Shown one piece after another: positions 7,644 to 15,964 of a stretch of DNA of 64,000 nt (position 1 is the stretch's first letter; every line of letters starts with the position of its first letter). Made by a program: the position numbers and the translations under genes. The notes beneath the pieces are model-generated. The model saw only the letters and a program-made list of their open reading frames with translations, ran no database searches and was not told where the DNA came from. Source of the DNA: Gordonia asplenii (GTDB lineage: Bacteria > Actinomycetota > Actinomycetes > Mycobacteriales > Mycobacteriaceae); assembly GCF_012933505.1 (NCBI RefSeq), contig NZ_JABBNB010000003.1:124001-188000 (forward strand). Direction: 5' to 3'.

Positions 7644-8279
7644 ATGCTCCCGCCACCGCCGTCGGTCACCGATCTGAGAAGCATCGGTGTCCGGGCCAAA
7701 GAGACGTTGACCTGGAAGGTTCGCACCCCGATGTGGCGCGTCCACGCGACGGTCGGGACGCACGTGTTGCCGTGGGATGCTCATCGCACGTGGGGGCCCG
7801 TGTTGCGTTTCGACCAGCATCCGCAGCCGGTCGGCGACCATCCGAAACACGGAATCTGGTACGGAGCGGCCGATCCGCGGGGCGCACTGGCCGAAGTGTT
7901 TCAGGAGACACGCGTCATCGACCGGCACGCCGACGCGAAATACCTGACTGGACTCCATTTCACGCGGCCGCTACGACTACTCGACGTCGGGGGCGTCGGC
8001 GACGGCGTATGGATCACCCGGGCAGGCGGGAATCACGCGCTCGACTCGGCGCCGCACAGTCGTTCGCAGGAGTGGGCGCGGGTGATCTATCAGGCGTTCG
8101 ACGACGTCGACGGCATCGCGTACCGTGGCCGGTTTGCGGGTGGAGTGTGCGTGGCGCTGTTCGAGCGGACAGCGGATGCGTTTCCGTCGAATCCGTTGCT
8201 GTCCCTTCCGCTTTCACATCCCGGACTGGAAGGTCGGATCGCCACCGCCGCGCTCGATCTGGGGTATCGGTTCCTGTGA
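7644..8279 (+). CDS. RES-domain toxin (NAD+ phosphorylase family)
   Basis: The 211-residue protein has the RES fold arrangement. An arginine lies in MWRVHATVG (about residue 32), a glutamate in GIWYGAADPRGALAEVF (about 81), and a C-terminal strand reads DGIAYRGRFAGGVCVALFER. Relatives such as MbcT degrade NAD+ using Arg, Glu and Ser side chains. In the pattern I recall, a Ser follows a Tyr-x pair in the last segment, but here that position reads Tyr-Arg-Gly, so the Ser appears replaced by Gly. This may mark a subfamily or a weakened toxin. The preceding antitoxin-like gene ends 7 bp upstream, which supports the pair assignment. Confidence 0.78.
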   Translation: MLPPPPSVTDLRSIGVRAKETLTWKVRTPMWRVHATVGTHVLPWDAHRTWGPVLRFDQHPQPVGDHPKHGIWYGAADPRGALAEVFQETRVIDRHADAKYLTGLHFTRPLRLLDVGGVGDGVWITRAGGNHALDSAPHSRSQEWARVIYQAFDDVDGIAYRGRFAGGVCVALFERTADAFPSNPLLSLPLSHPGLEGRIATAALDLGYRFL

Positions 8280-8344
8280 GGTGGGTGAGTGCCACATAAC
8301 CCATAGGTCTGCTTCCCACCGTGTTTCGGGTTATGAGAGTCCTT

Positions 8345-8545
8345 CGTGTCGCCGGCCCCTCGTTACACCGAAGCTCGTGCCTCGCTTCGGCACTCGGGGA
8401 GCGAGTGGGATGTGCCGGGACTTGTTGTGCCGGTTGGGTTCTTCGTGTCGCCGGCCCCTCGTTACACCGAAGCTCGTGCCTCGCTTCGGCACTCGGGGTG
8501 CGAGTGGGATGTGCCTCGCTTCGGCACTCGGGGAGCGGCGGCCCC
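8345..8545. repeat. Family A palindromic repeats, 2 full copies and 1 partial
   Basis: Two near-identical copies (about 8345-8408 and 8446-8510) run GTCGCCGGCCCCTCGTTACA, then CCGAAGC, a short loop, GCTTCGG and CACTCGGGG. A third, partial copy of the last half lies at about 8512-8540. CCGAAGC and GCTTCGG form an inverted repeat, as in REP or BIME elements. Similar copies occur at 17.87-18.14 kb and 56.76-56.83 kb. The block fills the gap between the RES toxin and the ABM gene. Confidence 0.8.
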
Positions 8546-8587
8546 GACTTCTCGGATTCGGCGAGTGCGCAGTGCTACCTTCCCCTC

Positions 8588-8911
8588 ATGTACTTCATCG
8601 TCGTCAAGTTCCTCGTCAAGCCGGAATACGCCGAACGGTGGCCCGAGCTGTCCCGGCCGTTCACCGAGGCCACCCGCGCCGAGCCCGGCAACCTCTGGTT
8701 CGACTGGTCGCGAAGCCTCGACAATGCCAACGAGTATGTACTCGTCGAGGCCTTCCCCGACGACGAGGCAGCCGGAGCCCACGTCAACAGCGACCACTTC
8801 AAGCAGATGCAGCAGGACTTTCCGCAGTACTTGGTCGCGACCCCCAAGATCATCTCGCGCAAGGTCGAGGGAGAGGGGTGGGGCGAGATGGGTGAGCTGA
8901 CCGTTCAGTGA
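8588..8911 (+). CDS. Antibiotic biosynthesis monooxygenase (ABM) family protein
   Basis: The 107-residue protein is a single ferredoxin-like ABM domain: MYFIVVKFLVKPEYAERW at the first strand and helix, EPGNLWFDWSRS at the second strand, and YVLVEAFPDDEAAGAHVNS then HFKQM in the C-terminal half. EPGNL plus a VEAF/DxxA-HxxSxHF motif is characteristic of putative quinol monooxygenases (YgiN-like). They act on quinols or aromatic polyketides without a cofactor. No polyketide gene is nearby. Its 3' end overlaps by 62 bp the end of a convergent gene on the minus strand. Confidence 0.85.
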   Translation: MYFIVVKFLVKPEYAERWPELSRPFTEATRAEPGNLWFDWSRSLDNANEYVLVEAFPDDEAAGAHVNSDHFKQMQQDFPQYLVATPKIISRKVEGEGWGEMGELTVQ

Positions 8912-9716
8912 CCTGCCTTCGCGGGATCCCGTCGAAGGACGAGGGCTCGCGCGGTCCGATGTGATCGACGACGATGGCACGGTAGTCGCTCACGCGGCCG
9001 TCGGCGTCGCGGACGTCCATCGCGTGCACGTCGAGCGTCGATGCCGTTGCGGCGTCGGCGAATACGTGGTTGCGGCGACGCGGCGTCGAATCGACGCGCC
9101 AGGTGTCGGCCGGTCCGCGTGCGCCGTCGGGTCCGTTGGCCGGCACGTCGATGAACGGGGTGTGTGCGGCAATCCATCGGATCTCGTTGCGAGTCGCCCG
9201 AGAGCGATCGTCGTGTGGCTGGCGCGGGTCGAGCAGGTTGAAGTCGCCGCCGATGATGAAACTCGTTGTATCCAAGCAGCTTTCGAAGAAATTGAACGCG
9301 GTGCGCGCACTCGTGTGGCAGTAGGTGTTGCCGACGCGCAGGGTCTCGCCGCGCCCGGCGTCGAACCGCACGCTCTGAACTTCCAGCCAACTCGCCCAGC
9401 CGCGACCCCGTCGGCGCGGCGTGGATGCGATGCGTTGCGAGCCGCGGACGGTTCGCCGCGCGTCGGTGAGCAGCAGCGCGGTGGTCGGTATGCGATCGAG
9501 GTGCCGTCCCGCGACCACGTGGTAGCCGCGCGCCGACGCCCAGTCGGTCCACAGCGCAACCGCGCTGCAATGGACGTCGGTGAGGCCGATGATCATCGGA
9601 TTGCCCAGCATGTCGAAGAACTCGAACTGACGCTGCAGTCGGCGTCGGGTCGCCGCGGTGCGTGGCGACGACCGCGCCACATTGAGCCACACCGCGTCGG
9701 GATGGGTGGCGTACAT
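8850..9716 (-). CDS. Endonuclease/exonuclease/phosphatase-fold protein
   Basis: The 288-residue protein has a GGAG ribosome-binding site 6 bases before its ATG. It shows the EEP fold: an NVARSSP N-terminal strand, FIIGGDFNLLDPR (about residue 155-167, the GDFN metal/catalytic motif), and a C-terminal SDYRAIVVD. In active EEP nucleases the last motif is SDHxPV; here the His is Tyr, so hydrolysis may be altered or lost. The first catalytic motif (N near the start, then E) is not clear. Substrate is unknown: DNA, RNA, phosphoinositide and sphingomyelin-type members exist. Its last 62 bp overlap the convergent ABM gene. It lies beside the VWA and RNA-repair genes. Confidence 0.6.
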   Translation of the reverse strand: MYATHPDAVWLNVARSSPRTAATRRRLQRQFEFFDMLGNPMIIGLTDVHCSAVALWTDWASARGYHVVAGRHLDRIPTTALLLTDARRTVRGSQRIASTPRRRGRGWASWLEVQSVRFDAGRGETLRVGNTYCHTSARTAFNFFESCLDTTSFIIGGDFNLLDPRQPHDDRSRATRNEIRWIAAHTPFIDVPANGPDGARGPADTWRVDSTPRRRNHVFADAATASTLDVHAMDVRDADGRVSDYRAIVVDHIGPREPSSFDGIPRRQVTERSAHPSRPTPLPRPCAR

Positions 9717-9885
9717 GAAAGTCTCCTGTGAGTCCGGGGGCAGAACAGATCAACATAGAAGAGGGGTCTGACAACGGCGCCGAAGTTCCCTTCTCGGGCA
9801 ATGCGGCCATTCGCCTCGGGTGACGATGTCAGACTCGAGCGCTAGCCTGTGGCATCCCATCCGACGAAGCAGGAGGCTCGTTATC

Positions 9886-10557
9886 ATGACCAATCCCGAC
9901 ATTTCCCTCGTCGCGGCGCTACTCGACCGGTCCGGATCGATGCAGACGATCGTCGACGACACCCGTGGAGGCTTCGATGCCTACATCGCGAAAGTGCGGG
10001 CCGACCGCGAACCACAGGAGAAGGTGTTCGTCAGCCTGGCGCAGTTCGACCACGAATACGACGACGTCTACCTCAATCGCCCGGTCGACGACGTCGCGCC
10101 GCTGACTCTTCAGCCACGCGGGATGACCGCACTGCTCGACGCGCTCGGCAGGTTCATCACCTCGGTCGGTGCCAGCCTCGCCGCGCTACCCGAACACGAC
10201 CGCCCCGGTGACGTCACCGTCCTCGTCATGACCGACGGTATGGAGAATGCCAGCGTCGAATGGCAGATCGACGCCGTTCGGGCCCTCATCAAACAGCAGA
10301 CCGACACCTACAACTGGGAATTCGTGTTCCTCGGCGCCAACATCGACGCCGTGGCGGTGGGCACGAATCTCGGGTTCTCCGCGGATCGGTCGATGACGTA
10401 TGCGCCTTCCAGCGTCGGCGTCGCATCGAGCTACGGTGCGGTCGCCGACCTCAAAGCGCGAAAACGCGCCGCCTATCGCGCCGCGCCGGCGGGAGCGCCG
10501 CCCGCCCCGGTCGCCGGATTCAGCGACGACGACCGGAGCCGGGCGCGCGGCGAGTAG
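9886..10557 (+). CDS. VWA-domain protein
   Basis: The 223-residue protein is a cytoplasmic von Willebrand A domain. The MIDAS motif DRSGSM (about residues 14-19) is followed by the conserved Thr in GMTALLDAL and by a VLVMTDGMENAS strand, so metal binding looks intact. I chose the ATG at 9886 because AGGAGG (9871-9876) is 9 bases upstream. The last 40 residues are Ala/Pro/Arg-rich. It converges on the Pnkp gene with 18 bp between stops. VWA proteins often act as scaffolds beside metal-dependent machines, and Ro/TROVE RNA-binding proteins contain one, but no RNA-binding domain is visible here. Confidence 0.8.
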   Translation: MTNPDISLVAALLDRSGSMQTIVDDTRGGFDAYIAKVRADREPQEKVFVSLAQFDHEYDDVYLNRPVDDVAPLTLQPRGMTALLDALGRFITSVGASLAALPEHDRPGDVTVLVMTDGMENASVEWQIDAVRALIKQQTDTYNWEFVFLGANIDAVAVGTNLGFSADRSMTYAPSSVGVASSYGAVADLKARKRAAYRAAPAGAPPAPVAGFSDDDRSRARGE

Positions 10558-10575
10558 CGGCTTCGAGTGGACTCG

Positions 10576-13080
10576 CTACAGTCGCGGATCGACGCCTTCG
10601 GACTCCAGCGCCAGCACCGCGAAGACTGCCTGGTGGACTTTCCAGAGGGGCGCCTCGGCGACGAAACGTGTAAGCGCCTCGACCCCGAGACCGTGTTCGC
10701 GGGTCGCGAGGTGCCGTTTGTGGCCCAGGTGACGCTTACGTAGGACGGGAAGGTCGTCGAGATAGTCGGGACCGTAGATGATCCGCAGGTAATCGCGGCC
10801 ACGGACCTTGAGGCCGGGCTGCGCGTTGCGCGACGACGTCAGCGGCTTGACCACCATGCCCTCGCCGCCGGCAGCGGTGAGGTCGAGCCACCACTGCACC
10901 GCGTCGGCGCAGGCGTCGGCATCACGTACGTCGACGAACCGGTGCCGCGTCGGAGTGATCATCGAATCATGGAGGCGCCCAACGGTTTCCATCTGCCACC
11001 GGTGGTCTTTCGTGAGCACGGGCGTATCGCCTTCGAAAGCAAGCACACAGAACGGAGCGAAGGTCACACCATCCAGGCCCGACGTCGGGCGGACGTAGCG
11101 TCGGTACGCCTCGCGATACGCCGCAGCGTTACCGGTGCGGCGTGCTGTGCGTTCACGCAGCGCGTCGACGTCGAGTCCACGCGCCGACGCCGCGTCGAGC
11201 ACCCCGGCCAACGCGGCGAGCGACGCACCGGCGGCCGCGCCGACCGGGGCGTATTGCTCCCGAATGAGCGGCAGTGCCTTGGCGTTCCAGGGCAGCAACT
11301 CACCGTCGAGCGCGAGCCAATCGGTGTCGAGCTCGTCGAACAAATCGCTGACCGCCGCACGCAGCGTGTTGACCAGCGGCGTCGGGTCGTCGAAGAATGA
11401 TCGCCCGGTCCGCGTGTAGACCATGCCCGACGATCCGTCCGCGACGCCGAAACGTCGAGCTGCCGCATCGGCGTCGCGGGCCAGAATCGCCACCGCGCGC
11501 GACCCCATGTGCTTCTCTTCGCACACCACCTCGGCGACGCCCCATTCGCGGTACGCCGCGAACGCATCCTCCGGGTGCTCCAGGAACCCGTTCCGACTCG
11601 ACGCCGCGGCCGGCGACATGGTCGGCGGGAGATAGATCAGCCACCGCGGGTCGACGGCGAATCGGCTCATCACTTCGAGCGCCGCAGCGGCGCTCTCCGC
11701 CGGGATCTTCACCTTGCCCGCGTGCTCGGTCTCCAGCCACCGCGTGCCGATCACGTCGTCGATGCGCAGCGTCGACGGCTCGCGGTCATCGGTGCCGACG
11801 AGGGGTTTGACCGGCTCGTACCAGACCTCTTCGGCTGGGACACTGACGATTTCGCGGCTCGGATACCGCAGCGCCGTGAGTGCACCGCCGAAGACCGCGC
11901 CGGTGTCGAGGCAGATGGTGTTGTTCACCCACTCGGCGCGCGGCGTCGGGGTGTGACCGTAGACGACTACGGCCGCTCCGCGGTAGTCACGCGCCCACGG
12001 GAGCCGCACCGGCAAACCGAACTCGTCGGTTTCCCCGGTGGTGTCGCCGTACAGGGCGAACGAACGTACCCGACTCGACGACCGCCCGTGATAGGCCTCC
12101 TTCAAACCGGCGTGTGCGACGACGAGCCGCCCGCCGTCGAGCACGTAGTGACTGACCAGTCCGGACATGAACTGTGTTGCCGCGGACCGGAAGTCCGTGC
12201 CCATCGACTCGAGTTGCGCCAGTGACTCGGCAAGTCCGTGACTGGTCTGCACCTTGTTGCCGCGCAGCGCTCGGACAAGTTTGGCCTCGTGGTTGCCGCT
12301 GACGCACATGGCATGACCGTCGAGCACCATCTTCATCACGAGCCGTAGAACGGCGGGCGTATCCGGGCCGCGATCGACGAGGTCGCCGACGAACACCGCC
12401 GTGCGTCCCTCCGGGTGCGTAGCAGCGACCGCGGCACCGGCGTCGTCGACATCGATCTGCCAGCCGAGTTCGCCGAGCAGGGAACGCAATTCACCGATGC
12501 AGCCGTGTACGTCGCCGATGATGTCGAACGGGCCGGTCAGATCGCCGCGGTCGTTCCACGATCGCTCGCGGCGCACCACCGCCGCGTCGATCTCGGCTAC
12601 GCCGTCGAGGACATGGACCCGACGGAAGCCCTCCTTGCGCATGCCCCGCAGAGACCTGCGCAGTTGCTCGCGCTGGCGCCGAATCACCTGATCGGCGAAG
12701 GTACGGTCCGCGCGCTCCCGATTACGTTGCACGGCAACGCTTTCCGGGACGTCGAGGACGACGGCGTCGACGAGGACATCGTTGTCCTTCGCCAGTCTGA
12801 TCAGCGACTTCCGTGCGGCGGGCTGCACGCTCGTGGCGTCGACGACCGTCAGCAACCCACGCCGCAGCCTGGTGCCGACGATGTACCCCAGGACGTCGAA
12901 CGCGTCGGGGGTTGCGCTCTGGTCGTTCACGTCGTCGGCGATGAGGCCCCGGCAGAAGTCACTGGAGATGACTTCGGTCGGCTTGAAGTGCCGCTGCGCG
13001 AACGTCGACTTTCCGCTGCCGGAAATACCCACCAGCACAACGAGTCCCATCTTCGGGACGTGTACGAGTTGCTCAGTCAC
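10576..13080 (-). CDS. pnkp: Pnkp: polynucleotide kinase-phosphatase-ligase of bacterial RNA repair
   Basis: The 834-residue protein has three modules. The N-terminal kinase carries the P-loop GISGSGKST (about residues 19-27). The central binuclear metallophosphatase has DIIGDVHGCI, FVGDLVDRGPD and SGNHEAKL. The C-terminal ligase-like domain has the adenylation site EEKHMGSRA, a Lys-x-x-Gly nucleotidyl transferase motif. Together these heal 3'-phosphate and 5'-OH ends and activate the 5' end for sealing. Residue count matches known Pnkp (about 830-870). The GTG at 13080 overlaps the Hen1 stop by 8 bp, so the pair is an operon. An ATG at 13050 (MGLVVLVG) is the alternative start. Family and operon with Hen1 are well established. 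Confidence 0.95.
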   Translation of the reverse strand: MTEQLVHVPKMGLVVLVGISGSGKSTFAQRHFKPTEVISSDFCRGLIADDVNDQSATPDAFDVLGYIVGTRLRRGLLTVVDATSVQPAARKSLIRLAKDNDVLVDAVVLDVPESVAVQRNRERADRTFADQVIRRQREQLRRSLRGMRKEGFRRVHVLDGVAEIDAAVVRRERSWNDRGDLTGPFDIIGDVHGCIGELRSLLGELGWQIDVDDAGAAVAATHPEGRTAVFVGDLVDRGPDTPAVLRLVMKMVLDGHAMCVSGNHEAKLVRALRGNKVQTSHGLAESLAQLESMGTDFRSAATQFMSGLVSHYVLDGGRLVVAHAGLKEAYHGRSSSRVRSFALYGDTTGETDEFGLPVRLPWARDYRGAAVVVYGHTPTPRAEWVNNTICLDTGAVFGGALTALRYPSREIVSVPAEEVWYEPVKPLVGTDDREPSTLRIDDVIGTRWLETEHAGKVKIPAESAAAALEVMSRFAVDPRWLIYLPPTMSPAAASSRNGFLEHPEDAFAAYREWGVAEVVCEEKHMGSRAVAILARDADAAARRFGVADGSSGMVYTRTGRSFFDDPTPLVNTLRAAVSDLFDELDTDWLALDGELLPWNAKALPLIREQYAPVGAAAGASLAALAGVLDAASARGLDVDALRERTARRTGNAAAYREAYRRYVRPTSGLDGVTFAPFCVLAFEGDTPVLTKDHRWQMETVGRLHDSMITPTRHRFVDVRDADACADAVQWWLDLTAAGGEGMVVKPLTSSRNAQPGLKVRGRDYLRIIYGPDYLDDLPVLRKRHLGHKRHLATREHGLGVEALTRFVAEAPLWKVHQAVFAVLALESEGVDPRL

Positions 13081-14476
13081 GGGTGAACACCGCCATCTGG
13101 GTCGGGGCGCCGGTCGCGTCGTCGACGTCGCCGATACCCGCCAACCGCACCGAGTACTCATGTTGTGCGGCGACGCGTTGCGTCCACGCGTCGAACTCCG
13201 CGCGAGTCCATTCGAAGCGGTGGTCGGGGTGACGCATGCCGGTGAGTCCTTCGTAGTTGACGTTGTATTCGGAGTTGGGTGTGGTCACGATGACCGTGCC
13301 GGGGCGCGCCGCGGCGAACACCACATGCTCCAGGGCGCCGAGCCGGGGTGGATCGATATGCTCGATGACCTCCATCAGAACCGCGACGTCGTAACCGCGA
13401 AGGCGCGGATCCTCATAGGTCAGCGCGCCCTGGATCAGCGATATGCGGCTGCGGACGCGGTCGTCGGCATCGTCGAGGTGTAGTCGGCGAGCCGCGATCT
13501 CCAGTGATCGAGACGAGACGTCGAGCCCGGTGATCCGCGTCAGCTTGCTGTCTCGCACGAGGTCGGTGAGCAGTTGCCCTGGGCCGCAACCCAAGTCGAG
13601 TACGGACTGGGCGTTGAGTTCCGCGATCGTCCGCACGACCGCCGCCCGGCGTCGAATCTGCAACGGGATGCGGCGCTCGGCGGCCGCGGCGGGTGCCTGC
13701 TCGTCGTCGGTCGCGAAGGTGTCCGCCGTGTCGTCGCCGAGTTCGGCGAGGCGTTCCAGCGCAGCGCGCACCAGGCCGCGTCGCCCGAGGTAGCGTTGCG
13801 CGATGAGCCGCTGCTCGGGGTGGTCGGCGAGCCAGCCCGCGCCGGAGCGGATCAGTTTGTCCACCTCGTCGTCGTTCTGCCAGTAGTGTTTCGACTCGTC
13901 GAGTGCCGGGAGCAGGACGTAGAGCTGGCTGAGCGCGGCCGACAACCGCATCGTCCCGGACAGTCGAAGCGACACGTACCGTGATGCGCCCCAACCGGGA
14001 AGGGCCGCGTCGAGCGCGATGGGCTCGGCGTCGACCCGCCACCCGAGCGGTGCGAAGAGTCGGTGGGCGACGTCGGGGCCGCCGCGGCACGGGAGAACCG
14101 GAATGGTGATGTCGAGCGGGATGGGCGATGCGGCGAGGTCCGGCCGGGCTTTGCAGGTGCCCGCGCGTGCTGTGCTGAACACCTTGCCCATTGCGACGCT
14201 CAACAACGACGACGCCGCGTATGGGCGGTCGTTGACGTAGTGCGCCAGCGACGAATCCCGCCCGTTCCTGCCGAGGGTGCGGGCGAGACGAATCGGGTCG
14301 ACGTCGAGGAAAAGTGCTGCCGTGCACCGTGTGTCACTCACTTCGGGGTACACCACCGTCGCTGTTCCGACGGACTCGGTGAACTGCTGCAGGCGGTCGG
14401 GGTGCTTGTGCAACAGGTAGCCGAGGTCGGAGGCGGGGCGATGGGTCGTCGAAATGGTCAGTAGCACGTGTCGCAT
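13073..14476 (-). CDS. hen1: Hen1: 3'-terminal RNA ribose 2'-O-methyltransferase
   Basis: The 467-residue protein starts at an ATG in MRHVLLTISTTH. The N-terminal half (about 1-245) is the bacterial Hen1-specific domain that binds Pnkp and activates its ligase. The C-terminal half is a SAM-dependent methyltransferase with motif I VLDLGCGPGQLL (about 285-296), an E-x-I-E-H-I-D metal-binding segment (VLMEVIEHID) and a further conserved His in MRHPDHRFEW, as in eukaryotic Hen1. It adds a 2'-O-methyl group at the break before ligation so that the same site cannot be cleaved again. It overlaps the downstream Pnkp gene by 8 bp. Confidence 0.94.
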   Translation of the reverse strand: MRHVLLTISTTHRPASDLGYLLHKHPDRLQQFTESVGTATVVYPEVSDTRCTAALFLDVDPIRLARTLGRNGRDSSLAHYVNDRPYAASSLLSVAMGKVFSTARAGTCKARPDLAASPIPLDITIPVLPCRGGPDVAHRLFAPLGWRVDAEPIALDAALPGWGASRYVSLRLSGTMRLSAALSQLYVLLPALDESKHYWQNDDEVDKLIRSGAGWLADHPEQRLIAQRYLGRRGLVRAALERLAELGDDTADTFATDDEQAPAAAAERRIPLQIRRRAAVVRTIAELNAQSVLDLGCGPGQLLTDLVRDSKLTRITGLDVSSRSLEIAARRLHLDDADDRVRSRISLIQGALTYEDPRLRGYDVAVLMEVIEHIDPPRLGALEHVVFAAARPGTVIVTTPNSEYNVNYEGLTGMRHPDHRFEWTRAEFDAWTQRVAAQHEYSVRLAGIGDVDDATGAPTQMAVFTRD

Positions 14477-14755
14477 TCTTCCCGTTCGGCGCCGACGTCG
14501 CCATCGTATTTCGGCCGCGGTCGCTCGCTCGACGGGATGTCGCGGACGAGTGTGCGTGCTCGGTACGAGTCTCGACGGCGGCGCGGCGGACCTGTCGCCC
14601 GTGTTGGGTGCGTTGAAGTCGGAGGCGCGCGAAACCACTGTGCGGTGGCTGATCTCGCGGGTCGGGTCGTGGTGGCCTCGACGTTTGAGGACTCGGGTGG
14701 GAGGGGTGCGGATTACCTATTGCTGCAATGTGTGTGGTGCGCTGGCACCGGCGGC

Positions 14756-15085
14756 TTCAGTGGTTTCGACACGGGCCTTCGCTTGCGCTGCGGCCCGGCT
14801 CAACCTGGTTTCACCGGTTCGGACACTCCATCTGCTGGTTGAGCCGCGAGGAGCGCTAGCGACGAGCGTGTCGAAACCCCTGTACCACAATGCATTTGAT
14901 GGTAGCGCACTTGTCGAGCTGTGATGGAATCGAACATCGAAGCGTGTGCACCCGCGTCACTTGCTGGTGTCATCGCCGATATTGGCGCGGACCGTCGAAA
15001 GTCGTTGTGGCTGAGAGGTTTCGACACGGACTCGGCTAGCGCCTCGTCCGGCTCAACCAGCGGAGATACGGGCCGTGGCCCGGCT
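14756..15085. repeat. Family B repeats in the gap upstream of hen1
   Basis: The 650-bp gap 14477-15126 has no supported gene. Within it, GGTTTCGACACG... to CGGCTCAACC occurs on the plus strand (about 14760-14810). An inverted copy with GGTTGAGCCGCGAGGAGCG, then CTAGCGACGAGCGTGTCGAA, lies at about 14837-14876, and a third copy is at about 15028-15066. Opposed copies can fold into long hairpins. The same motifs recur at 17.7, 46.0 and 56.9 kb. Confidence 0.75.
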
Positions 15086-15126
15086 CGGCCAGCGTGGCCG
15101 ACTTGGTCGTTGGGATCTGCCGACCG

Positions 15127-15906
15127 TTACCTCGTCACCGCATCGATAGCTGCGACAACGCTCGGCCAGGCCTCCGACGTCGGGTCACCCCACTGCGGGT
15201 CTCCGTCGATCACGGTGAGGTCGACGGCGGTGACGCCGCGGGCCTTCATGCTGGCGGCGTAGCGCCGCGAAAGATCAACCGGCACAAGGGGATCGGCAGA
15301 CCCGTGCAGGATCTTGACAGGCACCGACGGCATCAGGGCGGCAGGATCCGCGAGTGCGTACGCGTTGGCGACGTCGGTCGGTGCGCCGCCGAGGAACGCG
15401 GCGACCGCGCCGTCGCCGACGCCGAGCCGTGCGGCCTGTGCGAGGTCGGCGACGGGGGCCAGCGCCACGACACCGGTGGTTTGCAGATCCGCTGGGCGCC
15501 AGCGGCTCCCACTCGGCAAACTCAACCGGCTCGCGGCCCAGAGGGCGAGATGTCCACCGGCCGAGTGGCCGACGAGAGTGATCTTTCGGGGCGCCTCGTT
15601 GCGGGTCGTCCACTCGCGACCGCTGAGTTGAATCTGGTCGATGGCCGTGGCCACGTCGTCGAACGCGGCTTCCCATGACCCAGCGCCGTGAGCGTAGGCA
15701 ACGCTGGCAGTCAGATGCCCAGCCGCCGCGAGCGCGTGGCCCACGGCCCACGTGCGCATGCGGTTGGACTCGTCCCAGAAACCGCCGTGCAGCAGCAGGA
15801 CGAGCGAGTCGGTGGTCTGTGCCGGCTCGAACACGTCGGCGAGCTGGGTGCGCCGTGATCCGTACCGCATCGAAGCATCGGGATACTCAACGTCGGTGCT
15901 GGTCAT
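15127..15906 (-). CDS. Alpha/beta hydrolase, kynurenine-formamidase/BD-FAE-like
   Basis: The 259-residue protein is a compact alpha/beta hydrolase. HGGFW (about residues 42-46) is the oxyanion-hole motif of the HGGxW group that includes bacterial arylformamidases. The nucleophile elbow is GHSAGG. The acid is likely in the HGSADPLVPVD loop, and a His is expected near the C-terminus but is not obvious to me (the tail reads IDGDPQWGDPTSEAW). Start was taken at MTSTDVEYPD (15906), since residues upstream are low complexity. It may be an esterase on small acyl or formyl substrates. The 340-residue unknown gene is divergent, 58 bp away. Confidence 0.75.
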   Translation of the reverse strand: MTSTDVEYPDASMRYGSRRTQLADVFEPAQTTDSLVLLLHGGFWDESNRMRTWAVGHALAAAGHLTASVAYAHGAGSWEAAFDDVATAIDQIQLSGREWTTRNEAPRKITLVGHSAGGHLALWAASRLSLPSGSRWRPADLQTTGVVALAPVADLAQAARLGVGDGAVAAFLGGAPTDVANAYALADPAALMPSVPVKILHGSADPLVPVDLSRRYAASMKARGVTAVDLTVIDGDPQWGDPTSEAWPSVVAAIDAVTR

Positions 15907-15964
15907 GCCCCCGACGCTACTCCCGGCGCGCCCGGCGTCGTCGAGCGATGGAAGAATCTCGGCC

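Noticed and set aside
8321..8895. Open frames crossing the family A repeats into the ABM gene
   Set aside because: The ABM protein starts cleanly at 8588; the frames before it only translate repeats.
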